From: Arthrobacter sp. NicSoilB8
Lineage (GTDB): Bacteria; Actinomycetota; Actinomycetes; Actinomycetales; Micrococcaceae
NCBI RefSeq assembly: GCF_019977355.1
Contig: NZ_AP024655.1
Location: forward strand, 3,968,001 to 4,032,000
Direction of reading: 5' to 3'
Length of the DNA stretch: 64,000 nucleotides
Under the pieces are notes generated by a model that was given only the letters and a program-made list of their open reading frames with translations, was not told where the DNA came from and searched no databases. Shown here piece by piece: positions 1 to 9,109 of the stretch; positions within the stretch are counted from its first letter, which is position 1, and the number at the start of each line of letters is the position of its first letter. The translations under genes and the position numbers were made by a program.

Positions 1-902
1 CAGGGCAAAGGGTCATCCAGAAGGAACTCGGAGGACTCTACAACCTCCTCGACAGAGGTATTCCTATACGCGATCACCGGGCATCCAGAGGCCATGGCCT
101 CTTGGGGCGGCAGCCCCTGACCCTCGTATGCGGTTGGGTAGTACATTGCGACGGCCAACGAATATAAGGCCGAGAGCTCTATATCTGTTAGCGGAGGCAC
201 CACAACACTATTTGGAAAGTCCTCCTGGGAAATGCCTCTTCCAGTCACAAGCATGGGTACGTTGCGCGCGGCTAGGCTCTCTGCGATTTCGTCGATCCAG
301 TGGTAGCGCTTCCGCGGATCCGGAGTTCGCAGATCAGCCAGGGCAACGACGAACGGACGTGCAGAGTCAATTCCGGCTTCACTCAACAGGCGGGTTACGA
401 AGGACAGTGATTCACCAGAGGCATCAGCAGTGAACGACTTTGAAATAGGAAGTGAGCAGATCTTAATGCGATTTGGGGAAATGCCAAGCCTAGAAGCGAT
501 GCGGCTTTTTGTATATTTTGAATTAGCCAAAATCATGTCGGAACGCCTTGCGTTAGCGAATAACATTCTGGATTTTATGCCAAGTTTCTTATAATCATCT
601 AAATCAAGAGGGATCACATCCTGAATCGAGCAAATCCAAGGACGGTCTTTGACTATCGGCAGGTGATAGACCGAAGTTGAGTGATATGGAACGCCCCTGT
701 CCAGCCGCAACCTCCAAATATCTCGTTGGATAAGGAATGCGTCTGGGGCCTTAAGCGCATAGGGGGTTCGGATGAGCCTCTCGACGGCCACATCTGATAA
801 CTCCGTAATTCCGACCGCCATCATGGCAGCATATCTGCCAAGTCCTCGGTCAGAACCTGGTTCCGAAAGAGAGTACTGGTCGAGAAGGATGGTTTGATTC
901 AC
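1..902 (-). CDS. GT4 glycosyltransferase, 3' part cut by window edge
   Basis: About 300 codons read leftward from a GTG at 902 to the window edge without a stop. The visible protein has the two-lobe GT-B layout: an N-terminal acceptor half (begins NQTILLDQYSLSEPGSDRG) and a C-terminal donor half with the pattern YEGQGLPPQEAMASGCPVIA, the E(x7)E-type nucleotide-sugar-binding signature of family GT4. It probably transfers a sugar to a lipid-linked oligosaccharide at the inner face of the membrane. It starts 9 bases after the stop of the next glycosyltransferase, so the two are co-transcribed in a polysaccharide cluster that continues left of the window. AT content is somewhat higher than in the flanking catabolic genes, common for polysaccharide loci. 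Donor and acceptor cannot be told from sequence. Confidence 0.85.
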   Translation of the reverse strand, partial: MNQTILLDQYSLSEPGSDRGLGRYAAMMAVGITELSDVAVERLIRTPYALKAPDAFLIQRDIWRLRLDRGVPYHSTSVYHLPIVKDRPWICSIQDVIPLDLDDYKKLGIKSRMLFANARRSDMILANSKYTKSRIASRLGISPNRIKICSLPISKSFTADASGESLSFVTRLLSEAGIDSARPFVVALADLRTPDPRKRYHWIDEIAESLAARNVPMLVTGRGISQEDFPNSVVVPPLTDIELSALYSLAVAMYYPTAYEGQGLPPQEAMASGCPVIAYRNTSVEEVVESSEFLLDDPLP

Positions 903-911
903 GGAAAATTC

Positions 912-2066
912 TCACTTTGCTGCCATCGAAGGTTGGGGTTTCCGAGGAAGTACCGTTTTGCTGGTATCCCCATCGCATACGTCTTGCAGAGCGCTCTCGT
1001 AGGCCGAGCAAATGGCATCCCAAGTGTATTCTTCCTCTGCTCGGTTCACTGCCGCGATAGAGAGCCAGGACTGCCTAACAGGGTCGTCGAGCAGACCGTG
1101 CAAAGTATCTGCGATGTGCTGCGGTGAGGTCTGCACAAAAATGCCGGCCGCTTGAAGAACTTCACGGTTATAAACCGTGTCTCTGGCAACAGTTGGAGCG
1201 CCACAAGCCATGGCTTGCACTAGAGCCGGGTTCGTTCCGCCGACGCTGTGACCGTGGAAGTAGGCTCCGGCATGCTGCCACAAAGCTAGGAGGTGCTGGT
1301 GGTTGTCCACATGGCCCAGCCACCGGACGTTCGAGTGGTTTTGCGACAGTTCTTGGACAGCCTCGTCGAGCTCGCCACCGTGGCCAGACGACCCTACAAT
1401 GACAACAGGAATGGTCTTGCGCAGGAGTCCCACCGCGTTGATAAACTCCCTAATCGAATTTTCAGGTACGAATCTCGCGACTAGGAGCACGTAAGAGCGG
1501 GATTTGAGGCCCTCAACGGGCTCCAAGGATCCCGGGTTGTCGCCGCCGTAGGGGATCACGTATCCGTCCAGGTCAAACTCGCTCTTCCACCTTGCAGCAA
1601 TGGCATGCGCATCGTAGATCATTCGTGACCCCCAGCGCGCAGTGGCACGTGCCCCATTCCTGAAAAGAGCCTTGGCAAGCCGGCCCCACTTCGCTCGTTC
1701 CCACTCGATACCGTCAACATTAACAAGAGAGGGGATGCCCCGCAGCTTGAGCAGAGGAAGCCAGAACCCATTAGCGACGTTCATTACGAGAACAACGTCT
1801 GGCTTTGTTCGGACAACGTTAATGACCGCGGAGAGACCGAAAGTGAGCGTACTAAGGGATTTTGAGTCAATGCCGATGGTTGTAGGCGTCTGAATCCGGG
1901 GATCCTTCGAGGCGTCGTCCACTTTCGTGGCTCCGGGACGCCCATAGACAGTGACGTCCCATCCGGAATCTGCAAGATAGGGAGCCAACTTCCTCACGGC
2001 AGTTTCGAACCCGCCGTAATAGCTGGGATATCCCCGTGTCCCAATAATCGCAACTGATCGACGCAC
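912..2066 (-). CDS. DUF1972-type glycosyltransferase (rhamnosyltransferase-like)
   Basis: A 384-residue protein starting RRSVAIIGTRGYPSYYGGFE after the initiator. This is the signature of DUF1972/GT4 glycosyltransferases, several of which are annotated as rhamnosyltransferases. The C-terminal half carries the donor-site region (HSVGGTNPALVQAMACGAP). I chose the GTG at 2066 because it begins right at the conserved domain and has a run of six G (2071-2076) at Shine-Dalgarno distance; an ATG at 2078 adds four residues. The longer open frame to 2222 has no family support. It lies upstream of and is coupled to the partial glycosyltransferase, and is divergent from the initiating sugar transferase, fitting exopolysaccharide or cell-wall glycan assembly in the cytoplasm. 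Sugar specificity is inference only. Confidence 0.88.
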   Translation of the reverse strand: MRRSVAIIGTRGYPSYYGGFETAVRKLAPYLADSGWDVTVYGRPGATKVDDASKDPRIQTPTTIGIDSKSLSTLTFGLSAVINVVRTKPDVVLVMNVANGFWLPLLKLRGIPSLVNVDGIEWERAKWGRLAKALFRNGARATARWGSRMIYDAHAIAARWKSEFDLDGYVIPYGGDNPGSLEPVEGLKSRSYVLLVARFVPENSIREFINAVGLLRKTIPVVIVGSSGHGGELDEAVQELSQNHSNVRWLGHVDNHQHLLALWQHAGAYFHGHSVGGTNPALVQAMACGAPTVARDTVYNREVLQAAGIFVQTSPQHIADTLHGLLDDPVRQSWLSIAAVNRAEEEYTWDAICSAYESALQDVCDGDTSKTVLPRKPQPSMAAK

Positions 2067-2375
2067 GCAACCCCCCATTTTTGACACTATTCGAAGGCCC
2101 ATGTACAGTGCCGCACCTGACGATATCATGCGCGACGCACTAGTCGTGACCATTAACAAGAGCGGAGTATCCCCGTATAGGCACCTTGTTCCGGTCGAGG
2201 TAAGGATTGCCCGGGGACACACTCCCTGTTCCGGAACTTTCTCTGGAGCGCCGCTCCTTGCCGTATCAATTGGAAGCTAGCCGACACTTGCACGTTGCGA
2301 GACTGTGGAGCAGCAAATTACAGCGACAGGCTTGTCCGGCTGTAACCTGTCGTCTGGCATCTCGCGGCTGGCGAT
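2067..2375. other. Divergent intergenic region of the polysaccharide cluster
   Basis: 309 bases separate the leftward glycosyltransferase from the rightward sugar transferase. The region must hold both promoters, but I see no clear -35/-10 pair. It is richer in A and T than the flanking genes. Short open frames here are not supported by family resemblance. Confidence 0.5.
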
Positions 2376-3824
2376 ATGGATTTTTTTGGGGGGGCGTTGG
2401 TGGATTGGCGGGTAAAGACGGCACGAACACTGCGCTTTGTGGATGGATTCGTGGTCATATGGTCCGTAGCTGGCGCATACGTGATCAGATTCGGAGTAGA
2501 ACCCAGCTTCGTTGTCTCAGGTGCCGAGCCAAATTACTTCTGGTTTTCAGTAGGATTGTGCGTTGCTTGGTGGCTCATGTTGGAAGCATGGAACAGCAGG
2601 AACAGCAGGATTTTGGGTTCGGGGCCCGATGAGTACAAGCGAGTGGCCGCGGCTTCGCTCTGGCTCTTTGGCTTGGTGGCGATATTCTCATACGTCTTCC
2701 AGGTCGAAACTGCACGTGGCTATGTAGGGGTTGCACTGCCGGTCGGTCTGCTGGGACTTATCTTGGGACGGTGGCTGCTCAGACAACATCTAAGCGTGAA
2801 CCGGCAAGGCGGTTCGAGCATGTCGCGGCTGATGCTCCTGGGCGGTCCGAGCGCCGTAGCTCACTTAGCGTCGAGCCTCGTAGCCGCTAAGCACGCAGGA
2901 TATCTTCCGATTGCCGCGTACACACCCGGAGCGCATGAGAAGCTATCGATTGAACCCGAATCCGGGCTACCTGTCCTTGGTCACGAAGTAGATGCCAAAG
3001 CGATTTTGAACGCCATAGACCGGTGCAAGGCTGATGCGGTCGCAGTTTCGGCAGGCGTTCAGTTGAGCCCAAAGACTCTCCGGCACCTAGGGTGGGAACT
3101 GGCTGCACGAAACGTTGGACTCATTATGGCCCCTGCGCTGACTGACATCGCAGGTCCGCGTATTCACACCCAGCAAGTGGCCGGCCTTCCTCTCATTCAC
3201 GTCACAACACCAGCCCTTGACGGCGGGCAGCGTGTGGCCAAGAGGCTTTTCGACATCGTTGTCTCGGCGATCCTAATAGTCCTCTCATCGCCCGTCATGA
3301 TTGTCGTTGCACTATTGCTCAAGCTCACCGATCCTGGACCGGTACTGTTCAAGCAGCAACGGGTCGGGATTCAAGGAGCGCACTTCGGCATGCTGAAGTT
3401 CCGGTCCATGGTTATTGACGCTGAGCAGCGCCTTGTAGAACTTCAACATAAAAACGAGGGCAACGGCGTTCTTTTCAAAATGAAGAGCGACCCTCGGATC
3501 ACCCCGGTCGGAAGATTCCTTAGAAAATTCAGCCTCGACGAGCTGCCTCAACTCTTCAATATCCTTGCGGGTTCTATGAGCCTCGTGGGCCCGCGTCCGC
3601 CTCTCCCGAGCGAAGTTGCAGCCTATGAGAAGGACGTCCGTCGAAGGCTATTGGTGAAGCCCGGCCTGACCGGCCTCTGGCAGGTCAGCGGCCGGTCGAA
3701 TCTGTCGTGGCAAGACTCAGTGCGCCTTGATCTCTATTACGTCGAAAACTGGTCCCTGGCAGGCGACCTACTCATCATCCTGAAAACCGCTAGGGCTGTT
3801 TTCCGCAGCACGGGCGCGTACTAG
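2376..3824 (+). CDS. Polyprenyl glycosylphosphotransferase (initiating sugar transferase)
   Basis: A 482-residue membrane protein of the WcaJ/WbaP/CpsE group. The N-terminal part has about four hydrophobic segments (residues about 20-130), then a Rossmann-like domain (about 145-265), then a membrane segment (about 290-310) leading into the bacterial sugar transferase domain. Hallmarks of that domain are visible: KRLFDIVVS, DPGPVLFKQQRVG, FRSM, DELPQLFNIL, GPRPPLP and PGLTGLWQVSGRS. The family moves a hexose-1-phosphate from a nucleotide sugar to undecaprenyl phosphate, the first step of glycan repeat-unit assembly at the inner membrane. The start is an ATG at 2376 with a weak ribosome-binding site, so the exact N-terminus is uncertain. 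Its neighbours are glycosyltransferases and a DUF4012 protein. Confidence 0.93.
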   Translation: MDFFGGALVDWRVKTARTLRFVDGFVVIWSVAGAYVIRFGVEPSFVVSGAEPNYFWFSVGLCVAWWLMLEAWNSRNSRILGSGPDEYKRVAAASLWLFGLVAIFSYVFQVETARGYVGVALPVGLLGLILGRWLLRQHLSVNRQGGSSMSRLMLLGGPSAVAHLASSLVAAKHAGYLPIAAYTPGAHEKLSIEPESGLPVLGHEVDAKAILNAIDRCKADAVAVSAGVQLSPKTLRHLGWELAARNVGLIMAPALTDIAGPRIHTQQVAGLPLIHVTTPALDGGQRVAKRLFDIVVSAILIVLSSPVMIVVALLLKLTDPGPVLFKQQRVGIQGAHFGMLKFRSMVIDAEQRLVELQHKNEGNGVLFKMKSDPRITPVGRFLRKFSLDELPQLFNILAGSMSLVGPRPPLPSEVAAYEKDVRRRLLVKPGLTGLWQVSGRSNLSWQDSVRLDLYYVENWSLAGDLLIILKTARAVFRSTGAY

Positions 3825-3898
3825 AAAATCGGCATTTTGACCACTGGCCCCTCGCGGGTCTTATCCCTATGCCCCGTCGGGGAAGGACACCCTGCTTC

Positions 3899-5785
3899 AT
3901 GACTGAACCCAACTTCAAGGAACCGGAGGAAGGTGAGCAGCGCCATCGGGTTGATTCACCTGCGCATCCAGCGCGCCGCCGTCGCCGTCGCCGTTACGTC
4001 ATTTCTGGCGCCTGCCTAGTCATCACTGCGGCACTGTTGGTTGGTGTCGTGACTTGGTTGGGTACACGAGCCACTATCATCAAGGATCAACTTGAGGCCG
4101 CCGCACAACTCATCCCCGCACTTAAAGACGATATCGCGGGAGGCAGACCACAGGAGGCCCAAGAAACGTCGGATAGCCTACGGTCCCATGCGGCCGCCGC
4201 CCGCAATGCTGCGGAAGATCCGCTGTGGACCTTAGCGGCGTCGCTTCCCTGGATCGGTACAAATTTCAGCGCCGTCGCAGAAGTGGCTCGATCAGCAGAC
4301 GACGTTGCCGCTTTGGGCGTTGCCCCTTTAGTGCAGGTTTTCGATTCCCTCGACTGGGACAGCCTCCTCCCCAGCCCCACGGGGACGAACCTGGAACCCC
4401 TGCGAGCGGCTTCCCCTAGCGTTTCGTCCGCTGCGCACGCCGTGCGGGCATCGGCCGAGCGGCTGGACGGAATCGACGCCAGAAATCTGTGGCCTCAGGT
4501 GGCTGAGCCTTTGGCGCGCGCCAGGGAGCAACTCCAAACAGTGACGGGTGCGCTGGATGCATCCGCGAATGCAGCCCAAATCGTCCCTGGAATGTTGGGG
4601 GCTGATGGGAAGCGGGACTACTTGCTCATGATCCAGAACAATTCAGAGGCTCGCGCCTCAGGCGGCATTCCCGGGGCACTAGCAATACTGACGCTGGACA
4701 AAGGCAAGCTGACACTTGGTAGACAAAGCAGTGCTGGAGATGTCGGCATCATGTCACCAGTGTTGCCCGTGGATGAGGAACAACAACAGATCTATTCCGA
4801 ACGACTCGGCAAGTACATGCAAGACGTCAACCTGACCCCTGACTTCCCCACCGCCGCAGCCACCGCGCAGGCCATGTGGGAAAGGAAGACCGGACAGCAC
4901 GTGGACGGCGTACTCTCCCTGGACCCGGTAGCGCTGGGCTATATCCTCGACGCGACCGGGCCGGTCAAGATCACCAGCCCGGAGCTCCTGTCCCGCGCAA
5001 AAGATAGATTGCCTACAGAGCTGAATGGCAAGAACGTGGTCCCAACTCTGCTGTCCGATGTCTATGCCAAAATTGCGTCGCCAACAGATCAGGATGCCTA
5101 CTTTGCGGGCGTTGCCAAGGAAATCTTCGGAGCGATGTCCAGCGGCAAGGGTGAAGCCAAAGGCCTGATCAGAGGCATCACGCGAGGAGCGGCGGAGAGC
5201 CGAGTCCTCGTTTGGTCCGCCGCGGCTACGGAACAGAACATCATCGCGAACTATCCACTCAGCGGATCAATCACAGGCAAGAGCGTCACACCCGCGCAGT
5301 TCGGTGTCTACTTCAACGATGGCACCGGGGCCAAAATGGACTACTACGTCAAGCGGACCGTACAGCTCGTGAAGGAATGCACCAGTGACGGCTACGGGCA
5401 GGTCAAGGTCCGCATCACGAGCACCAACACGGCACCCTTAGACGCTGCGACGTCGCTGCCGGCCTACGTCACCGCCGGAGGTATCTTCGGCGTGCCGGCC
5501 GGGACAGTCCAGACCAATGTGATTGCCTATGGTCCTGTCCAGGCCAACGTGGAAACAGCCACAGTGGACGGCACAAAGACCGACTTCGCCGCCCACCGCC
5601 ACGCCGATAGGCCCGTGGGAACCGTCACCGTCGCCCTGGCCCCGGGCCAGAGCAGCACGGTAGAGCTGGCCTTCGGCAAAATCGTCCAGCACACGGAACC
5701 TAACGTAGTTGTCACACCCAGCGTTCAAGCCGTCAAAGATGTTGTCATACCCACGAAGCCGGCTGAATGCGTTCCCGGCAAGTAG
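3899..5785 (+). CDS. DUF4012 membrane-anchored protein
   Basis: A 628-residue protein with an Arg-rich cytoplasmic N-terminus, one membrane segment (about residues 36-56) and a large extracytoplasmic part. The core (about 215-480) matches the DUF4012 family as I know it: a segment like DYLLMIQNNSEARASGGIPG followed by a domain that vaguely recalls LCP proteins. Members often sit in actinobacterial polysaccharide clusters; their function is not established. I chose the ATG at 3899, with GGAAGGA some 12 bases upstream, over the ATG at 3869, which would add ten residues. It follows the initiating sugar transferase by 74 bases and is probably in the same operon. A role in export or attachment of the glycan is inferred from position only. 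Confidence 0.82.
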   Translation: MTEPNFKEPEEGEQRHRVDSPAHPARRRRRRRYVISGACLVITAALLVGVVTWLGTRATIIKDQLEAAAQLIPALKDDIAGGRPQEAQETSDSLRSHAAAARNAAEDPLWTLAASLPWIGTNFSAVAEVARSADDVAALGVAPLVQVFDSLDWDSLLPSPTGTNLEPLRAASPSVSSAAHAVRASAERLDGIDARNLWPQVAEPLARAREQLQTVTGALDASANAAQIVPGMLGADGKRDYLLMIQNNSEARASGGIPGALAILTLDKGKLTLGRQSSAGDVGIMSPVLPVDEEQQQIYSERLGKYMQDVNLTPDFPTAAATAQAMWERKTGQHVDGVLSLDPVALGYILDATGPVKITSPELLSRAKDRLPTELNGKNVVPTLLSDVYAKIASPTDQDAYFAGVAKEIFGAMSSGKGEAKGLIRGITRGAAESRVLVWSAAATEQNIIANYPLSGSITGKSVTPAQFGVYFNDGTGAKMDYYVKRTVQLVKECTSDGYGQVKVRITSTNTAPLDAATSLPAYVTAGGIFGVPAGTVQTNVIAYGPVQANVETATVDGTKTDFAAHRHADRPVGTVTVALAPGQSSTVELAFGKIVQHTEPNVVVTPSVQAVKDVVIPTKPAECVPGK

Positions 5786-5953
5786 ACACCGCGTTAACAG
5801 TATGTAAAGCGACTTGATTCACTTTGGTGGCACTCGTTTTAGATGCTAGTCTCTGCATGGGCTTATCAAATGAGATTTCAATCCGCGGCCGCTCGGGGGG
5901 CCGGAAGTCTCCACAATCGCGTGACACAGGAATTTACGGTCTCAGGGGGACAC

Positions 5954-6562
5954 ATGAAAAAAACACTTGCAACAATCACACTCGCGGGCTCCATCGCGCT
6001 CATCGGCGCATTTCCGGCCGTGGCAGCCGATCACTACCCGGCACCGCCCGCAAACGCCGCCGTTTCTGACGGCGTTGTTGGCCCGGGCGCGGATTTCGTT
6101 TTCCGCGGCAAGGGCTTTAAAGCCGGCGAGGGGCTCATCATCAAGGTCACACCCGGGACCAAGCCTGCATCGACGGGCGCAAGCGTCAACGGCCGCGGCA
6201 TGAGCGTTACCGGCAAGATCATCCTGCCGCTGGCACCGCAGCAGCTCTCCGCCCGTGCAGACGCCAGTGGCGCCTTCGCCCTCCCGCTCAGCATCAGCGA
6301 GCCGGGCGTCTACACGATCACCGCGACCGGTTTGGAGTCTGGCATTACCGCCACCTCGAGCGTCACCGTGGCAGGCGCCGCAGTAGCGCCCGCCTCCACG
6401 ACCACCTCGACCTCCACCTCCGCTTCCACGAGCGGACTGGCCAACACCGGCGCTGACTCCAACCTCATGATCTGGTCATTGGTTGGCGGAGGCGCACTGG
6501 CAGCCGGCATCACCTCTGTTGTGGTGGTTCGCCGCCGCGCCAAGGCCGACGTCGCAGTCTAA
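5954..6562 (+). CDS. LAxTG cell-wall-anchored surface protein
   Basis: A 202-residue secreted protein. It begins MKKTLATITLAGS with a signal peptide cleaved near AVAA (about residue 24), followed by a beta-rich domain (about 25-140) and a Thr/Ser linker. The C-terminal sorting signal is LANTG at residues 162-166, then a hydrophobic helix and an RRRAK tail. LAxTG is the form recognised by class E sortases of Actinobacteria, so the protein is probably linked covalently to peptidoglycan. The ATG at 5954 has AGGGGGAC just upstream and starts the signal peptide; the longer frame from 5843 would bury it. No sortase gene lies in the window. A strong terminator follows. Confidence 0.86.
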   Translation: MKKTLATITLAGSIALIGAFPAVAADHYPAPPANAAVSDGVVGPGADFVFRGKGFKAGEGLIIKVTPGTKPASTGASVNGRGMSVTGKIILPLAPQQLSARADASGAFALPLSISEPGVYTITATGLESGITATSSVTVAGAAVAPASTTTSTSTSASTSGLANTGADSNLMIWSLVGGGALAAGITSVVVVRRRAKADVAV

Positions 6563-6582
6563 GCAGTAAATGACAAGCACGA

Positions 6583-6622
6583 AGGGTGGGGGTCTCCGGT
6601 ATTCCGGAGACCCCCACCCTTT
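6583..6622 (+). terminator. Strong intrinsic terminator
   Basis: A perfect 17-bp stem (6583-6599 with 6604-6620) and a four-base loop, followed by TTT. It ends the transcript of the LAxTG protein gene. Confidence 0.85.
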
Positions 6623-6700
6623 GCATTGTTGCACGGAGCGGCGCGGACCCTGTTTCCTGATGAACTGTGGTTAGGATGTGCTGTGGTAGAGACTTCGGCT

Positions 6701-6853
6701 ATGGGGAGACATTGGCGCACAAGAACACGGCGACGGCAGCCGCACTTTTCCGTGCCGTTGCCAACGCCGCGGGCACTCCCCTACATCCTTTTAGTGCTCC
6801 TGGCGGCTGCCGCCTTCGGAACAGCGGCCTTGGCCGTCCTGAAGACCTCCTAG
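6701..6853 (+). CDS. Small single-span membrane protein (possible)
   Basis: A 50-residue frame starting MGRHWRTRTRRRQ, with a basic N-terminus and one hydrophobic segment (about residues 27-47) typical of an N-in single-span protein. Its stop is 7 bases before the TTG start of the VanZ-like gene, which would fit a bicistronic unit. No clear ribosome-binding site precedes the ATG. I recognise no family. It may be a chance frame; support is only the amino-acid composition and position. Confidence 0.35.
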   Translation: MGRHWRTRTRRRQPHFSVPLPTPRALPYILLVLLAAAAFGTAALAVLKTS

Positions 6854-6860
6854 GGCTGGT

Positions 6861-7331
6861 TTGAGGACGCTGGAACGGCCCCGGGTCTGGCAAGGTGTCC
6901 TGGGCGGAGCATTTATCCTGCTGGCGCTTATCGGTTTTTGGCCCAGTCCCGTGGACCGGCCCGTCCAAGGCGAAATTGCCCGGACCCTGCTTTGGCTCCA
7001 TTCGCACGGAATTCCTCGCTGGATCAACTACGCGTTTGTAGAAGCCACCGCAAACGTCGTGCTCTTTATTCCCGTGGGCATCGCGGCCACCTTGGCTTTC
7101 CCGAATAGGAAATGGTGGCAAAACGCGGCCCTGGGGATGCTGGCGTCCGCCTGCATGGAACTCGGTCAGCTATTGTTCCTCAGCAGCCGATTCGCCAGCC
7201 CGCTGGATATTATTACCAACACCGCAGGCTGCGTGGCAGGCACCCTGATGGCAGCCGCCACAATCAGATCCGTAAATGACCAACAGGCCCGGCGCCTGTC
7301 AGCGCCGGGCCTGCCGGAGTCTCGAGCTTAG
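6861..7331 (+). CDS. VanZ-like membrane protein
   Basis: A 156-residue protein with four hydrophobic segments and the VanZ-family pattern: an acidic FVEATANVVLFIPVGI segment, an ELGQLLF segment and a C-terminal SPLDIITNTAGCVAG segment. VanZ proteins are small membrane proteins, one linked to teicoplanin resistance; their molecular role is unknown. The start is TTG at 6861. The last codons contain a 12-bp inverted repeat (7284-7313) that also works as a transcription terminator between this gene and the convergent galU, so the C-terminal tail is constrained by that hairpin. Confidence 0.82.
   Translation: MRTLERPRVWQGVLGGAFILLALIGFWPSPVDRPVQGEIARTLLWLHSHGIPRWINYAFVEATANVVLFIPVGIAATLAFPNRKWWQNAALGMLASACMELGQLLFLSSRFASPLDIITNTAGCVAGTLMAAATIRSVNDQQARRLSAPGLPESRA
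7284..7313. terminator. Hairpin inside the 3' end of the VanZ-like gene
   Basis: Perfect 12-bp stem (7284-7295 with 7302-7313) and a six-base loop. It is placed to end leftward transcription from galU and possibly rightward transcription from the VanZ-like gene. On the galU side it is followed by a moderately T-rich stretch. Confidence 0.6.
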
Positions 7332-7339
7332 ATTGCGGT

Positions 7340-8230
7340 TTAGTTCACGAATTCCTTCAGCCAGGACTTGAGCTCCTCGCCGAATTCCACCCGCTCTGAG
7401 GCGATGGAAATGACCGCCTTCAGGTAGCTGAGCTTGTCCCCGGTGTCATACCGGCGCCCGCGGAAAACCACGCCGTAGACGCCGCCGCCCTCGCAGTCGG
7501 AGACGGCCAGGGTCTGGAGGGCATCCGTCAGCTGGATCTCCCCGCCGCGGCCCGGTTCCGTTTCCTCCAGGACGTCGAAGATTTCGGGGTGAAGAACGTA
7601 CCGCCCGATCACGGCGAGGTTGGAGGGGGCGTCTGCCACCGCAGGCTTTTCCACGAGGCGGTTCACGCGGAAGTAGTCCTCGCCTTCCACGGCGGAAATA
7701 TCGGCACAGCCGTAGGCGCTGATCTGGGACGGATCCACCTCGATCAGGGCGACTACCGAGCCGCCGGTTCTGGCCTGGACCTCGATCATGGTGCTGAGAA
7801 GCTCGTCGCGGTCGTCGATCAGGTCATCACCCAGCAGGACGGCGAAGGGCTCGTCTCCCACGTGCTGGCGGGCGCACAGGACGGCATGGCCCAGGCCCTT
7901 GGGGTCGCCTTGGCGGACATAGTGCAAGGGGCCCAGGTTGGACGCGTGCTGTATTGCCTCCAAGCGGCTCAGATCGCCCTTGAGCTCCAGCGTCCGCTCC
8001 AGGGCCGGAGCGCGGTCAAAGTGGTCCTCCAGCGCCCGCTTGTTGCGCCCTGTGATCATCAGCAAGTCCGTAAGACCTGCGTTGACGGCCTCTTCCACTA
8101 CATACTGGATGGCCGGCTGGTCAACCACCGGCAGCATTTCTTTCGGCATTGCCTTGGTGGCGGGCAGGAATCGTGTCCCCAGTCCGGCAGCAGGAATGAC
8201 GGCTTTTCTTATTGGTTTCCCCAAAGTCAT
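7340..8230 (-). CDS. galU: UTP--glucose-1-phosphate uridylyltransferase
   Basis: A 296-residue cytoplasmic enzyme that makes UDP-glucose from UTP and glucose-1-phosphate, the donor for polysaccharide and glycolipid synthesis. The N-terminus carries the nucleotidyltransferase signature GLGTRFLPATKAMPKEML, followed by EEAVNAGLTDLLMITGRNK, LGDDLIDD and VEKP, all typical of GalU. The ATG at 8230 starts MTLGKPIRKAVIPAAG, the normal GalU N-terminus; the longer frame to 8404 is an artefact. It is convergent with the VanZ-like gene and sits next to a polysaccharide cluster that would use its product. Family length is normal. Confidence 0.95.
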   Translation of the reverse strand: MTLGKPIRKAVIPAAGLGTRFLPATKAMPKEMLPVVDQPAIQYVVEEAVNAGLTDLLMITGRNKRALEDHFDRAPALERTLELKGDLSRLEAIQHASNLGPLHYVRQGDPKGLGHAVLCARQHVGDEPFAVLLGDDLIDDRDELLSTMIEVQARTGGSVVALIEVDPSQISAYGCADISAVEGEDYFRVNRLVEKPAVADAPSNLAVIGRYVLHPEIFDVLEETEPGRGGEIQLTDALQTLAVSDCEGGGVYGVVFRGRRYDTGDKLSYLKAVISIASERVEFGEELKSWLKEFVN

Positions 8231-8286
8231 AGCTGAACCATACAAATCAATGGAGCAAAGTGGCAATCGTGACCGGCGTGTAAAGC

Positions 8287-9069
8287 TTATTGACCTTTGA
8301 ACACCGGGGCGCGCTTTTCCTGAAAAGCACGGAACCCCTCGGCGTAGTCCTCGCTCTTGCACAGCCGCGCCTGCTCGGCGTTCTCCTCTTCCATGGCCTC
8401 CCACAGCCCTAGGCGCTGGTCCCGGATGTGCGCCACGAGCTCCTTGCTGGCGTTGAAGGCACCCGTGGCGCCGGTGGCTACGGCGGCGACGATGGACCGG
8501 GTGTTCTCCAGCAGTTCCGCGGCAGGCATGGCCCGGCTAAACAGGCCCTGGGCCACGGCATCGGCGCCGCTCATGAGCTCGGCGGTATAGATCAGGTCCA
8601 GAGTCCGGTGCATGCCAAGGCGCTCGGTGAAATACCAGTGGCCGCCGGAATCGAGGGTGGCACCGAGCTTGGCGAACGGTGAGCCGAACTTGGCATTCTC
8701 CGCCACGTAGACCACATCAGTGGCCAGCAGCAGGCCGAGCCCCACGCCGAGGCAGGCGCCTTGGGCCGCGGCGAACGTGGGCGCCGGGAAGGCGCTCATC
8801 TTCTTCAGCAGCGGCTGCACTAGGCCGCCCAGGTAGGCCTGCGCGTCGTCGCTCTCCGGGGTCACGCCGGCAATGTCGCGGCCGGCGCAGAAGGCGCGTC
8901 CTTCGCCGCGGAGCAGCAGTGCCCGCACCTCGCCGCGTGCGGCGGCGTCAGCGGCACGATCGTACGCCTTGGACAGATCCGCCAGCGCCTGTTCGTCGAG
9001 CGAGTTCAACTTATGCGGGGCGTCGAGCACTACTTCGGCAACGCCGTCCGCGATGGAAAGGGAAATCAT
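8287..9069 (-). CDS. paaG: 1,2-epoxyphenylacetyl-CoA isomerase (PaaG-like crotonase)
   Basis: A 260-residue crotonase-fold protein. The oxyanion-hole segments are visible (GRAFCAGRDI and AQGACLGVGLGL). The catalytic region reads LGATLDSGGHW: an Asp sits where hydratases carry Glu, the position of the catalytic Asp in PaaG of E. coli. This points to the isomerase that turns ring-1,2-epoxyphenylacetyl-CoA into the oxepin-CoA, rather than a hydratase. It is the last gene of paaABCDE-G, 40 bases after paaE, with AAGGAG before the ATG. It probably shares the paaA promoter and repressor box. A separate crotonase at 50.2 kb is the likely PaaF. Confidence 0.85.
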   Translation of the reverse strand: MISLSIADGVAEVVLDAPHKLNSLDEQALADLSKAYDRAADAAARGEVRALLLRGEGRAFCAGRDIAGVTPESDDAQAYLGGLVQPLLKKMSAFPAPTFAAAQGACLGVGLGLLLATDVVYVAENAKFGSPFAKLGATLDSGGHWYFTERLGMHRTLDLIYTAELMSGADAVAQGLFSRAMPAAELLENTRSIVAAVATGATGAFNASKELVAHIRDQRLGLWEAMEEENAEQARLCKSEDYAEGFRAFQEKRAPVFKGQ

Positions 9070-9109
9070 GGGGCTCCTTGGATCGGAAACGGCCTAGACG
9101 TCGAAAAAC

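Noticed and set aside
2207..2632. A 141-codon rightward frame overlapping the sugar transferase start
   Set aside because: It overlaps the transferase in another frame and has no membrane or family pattern.
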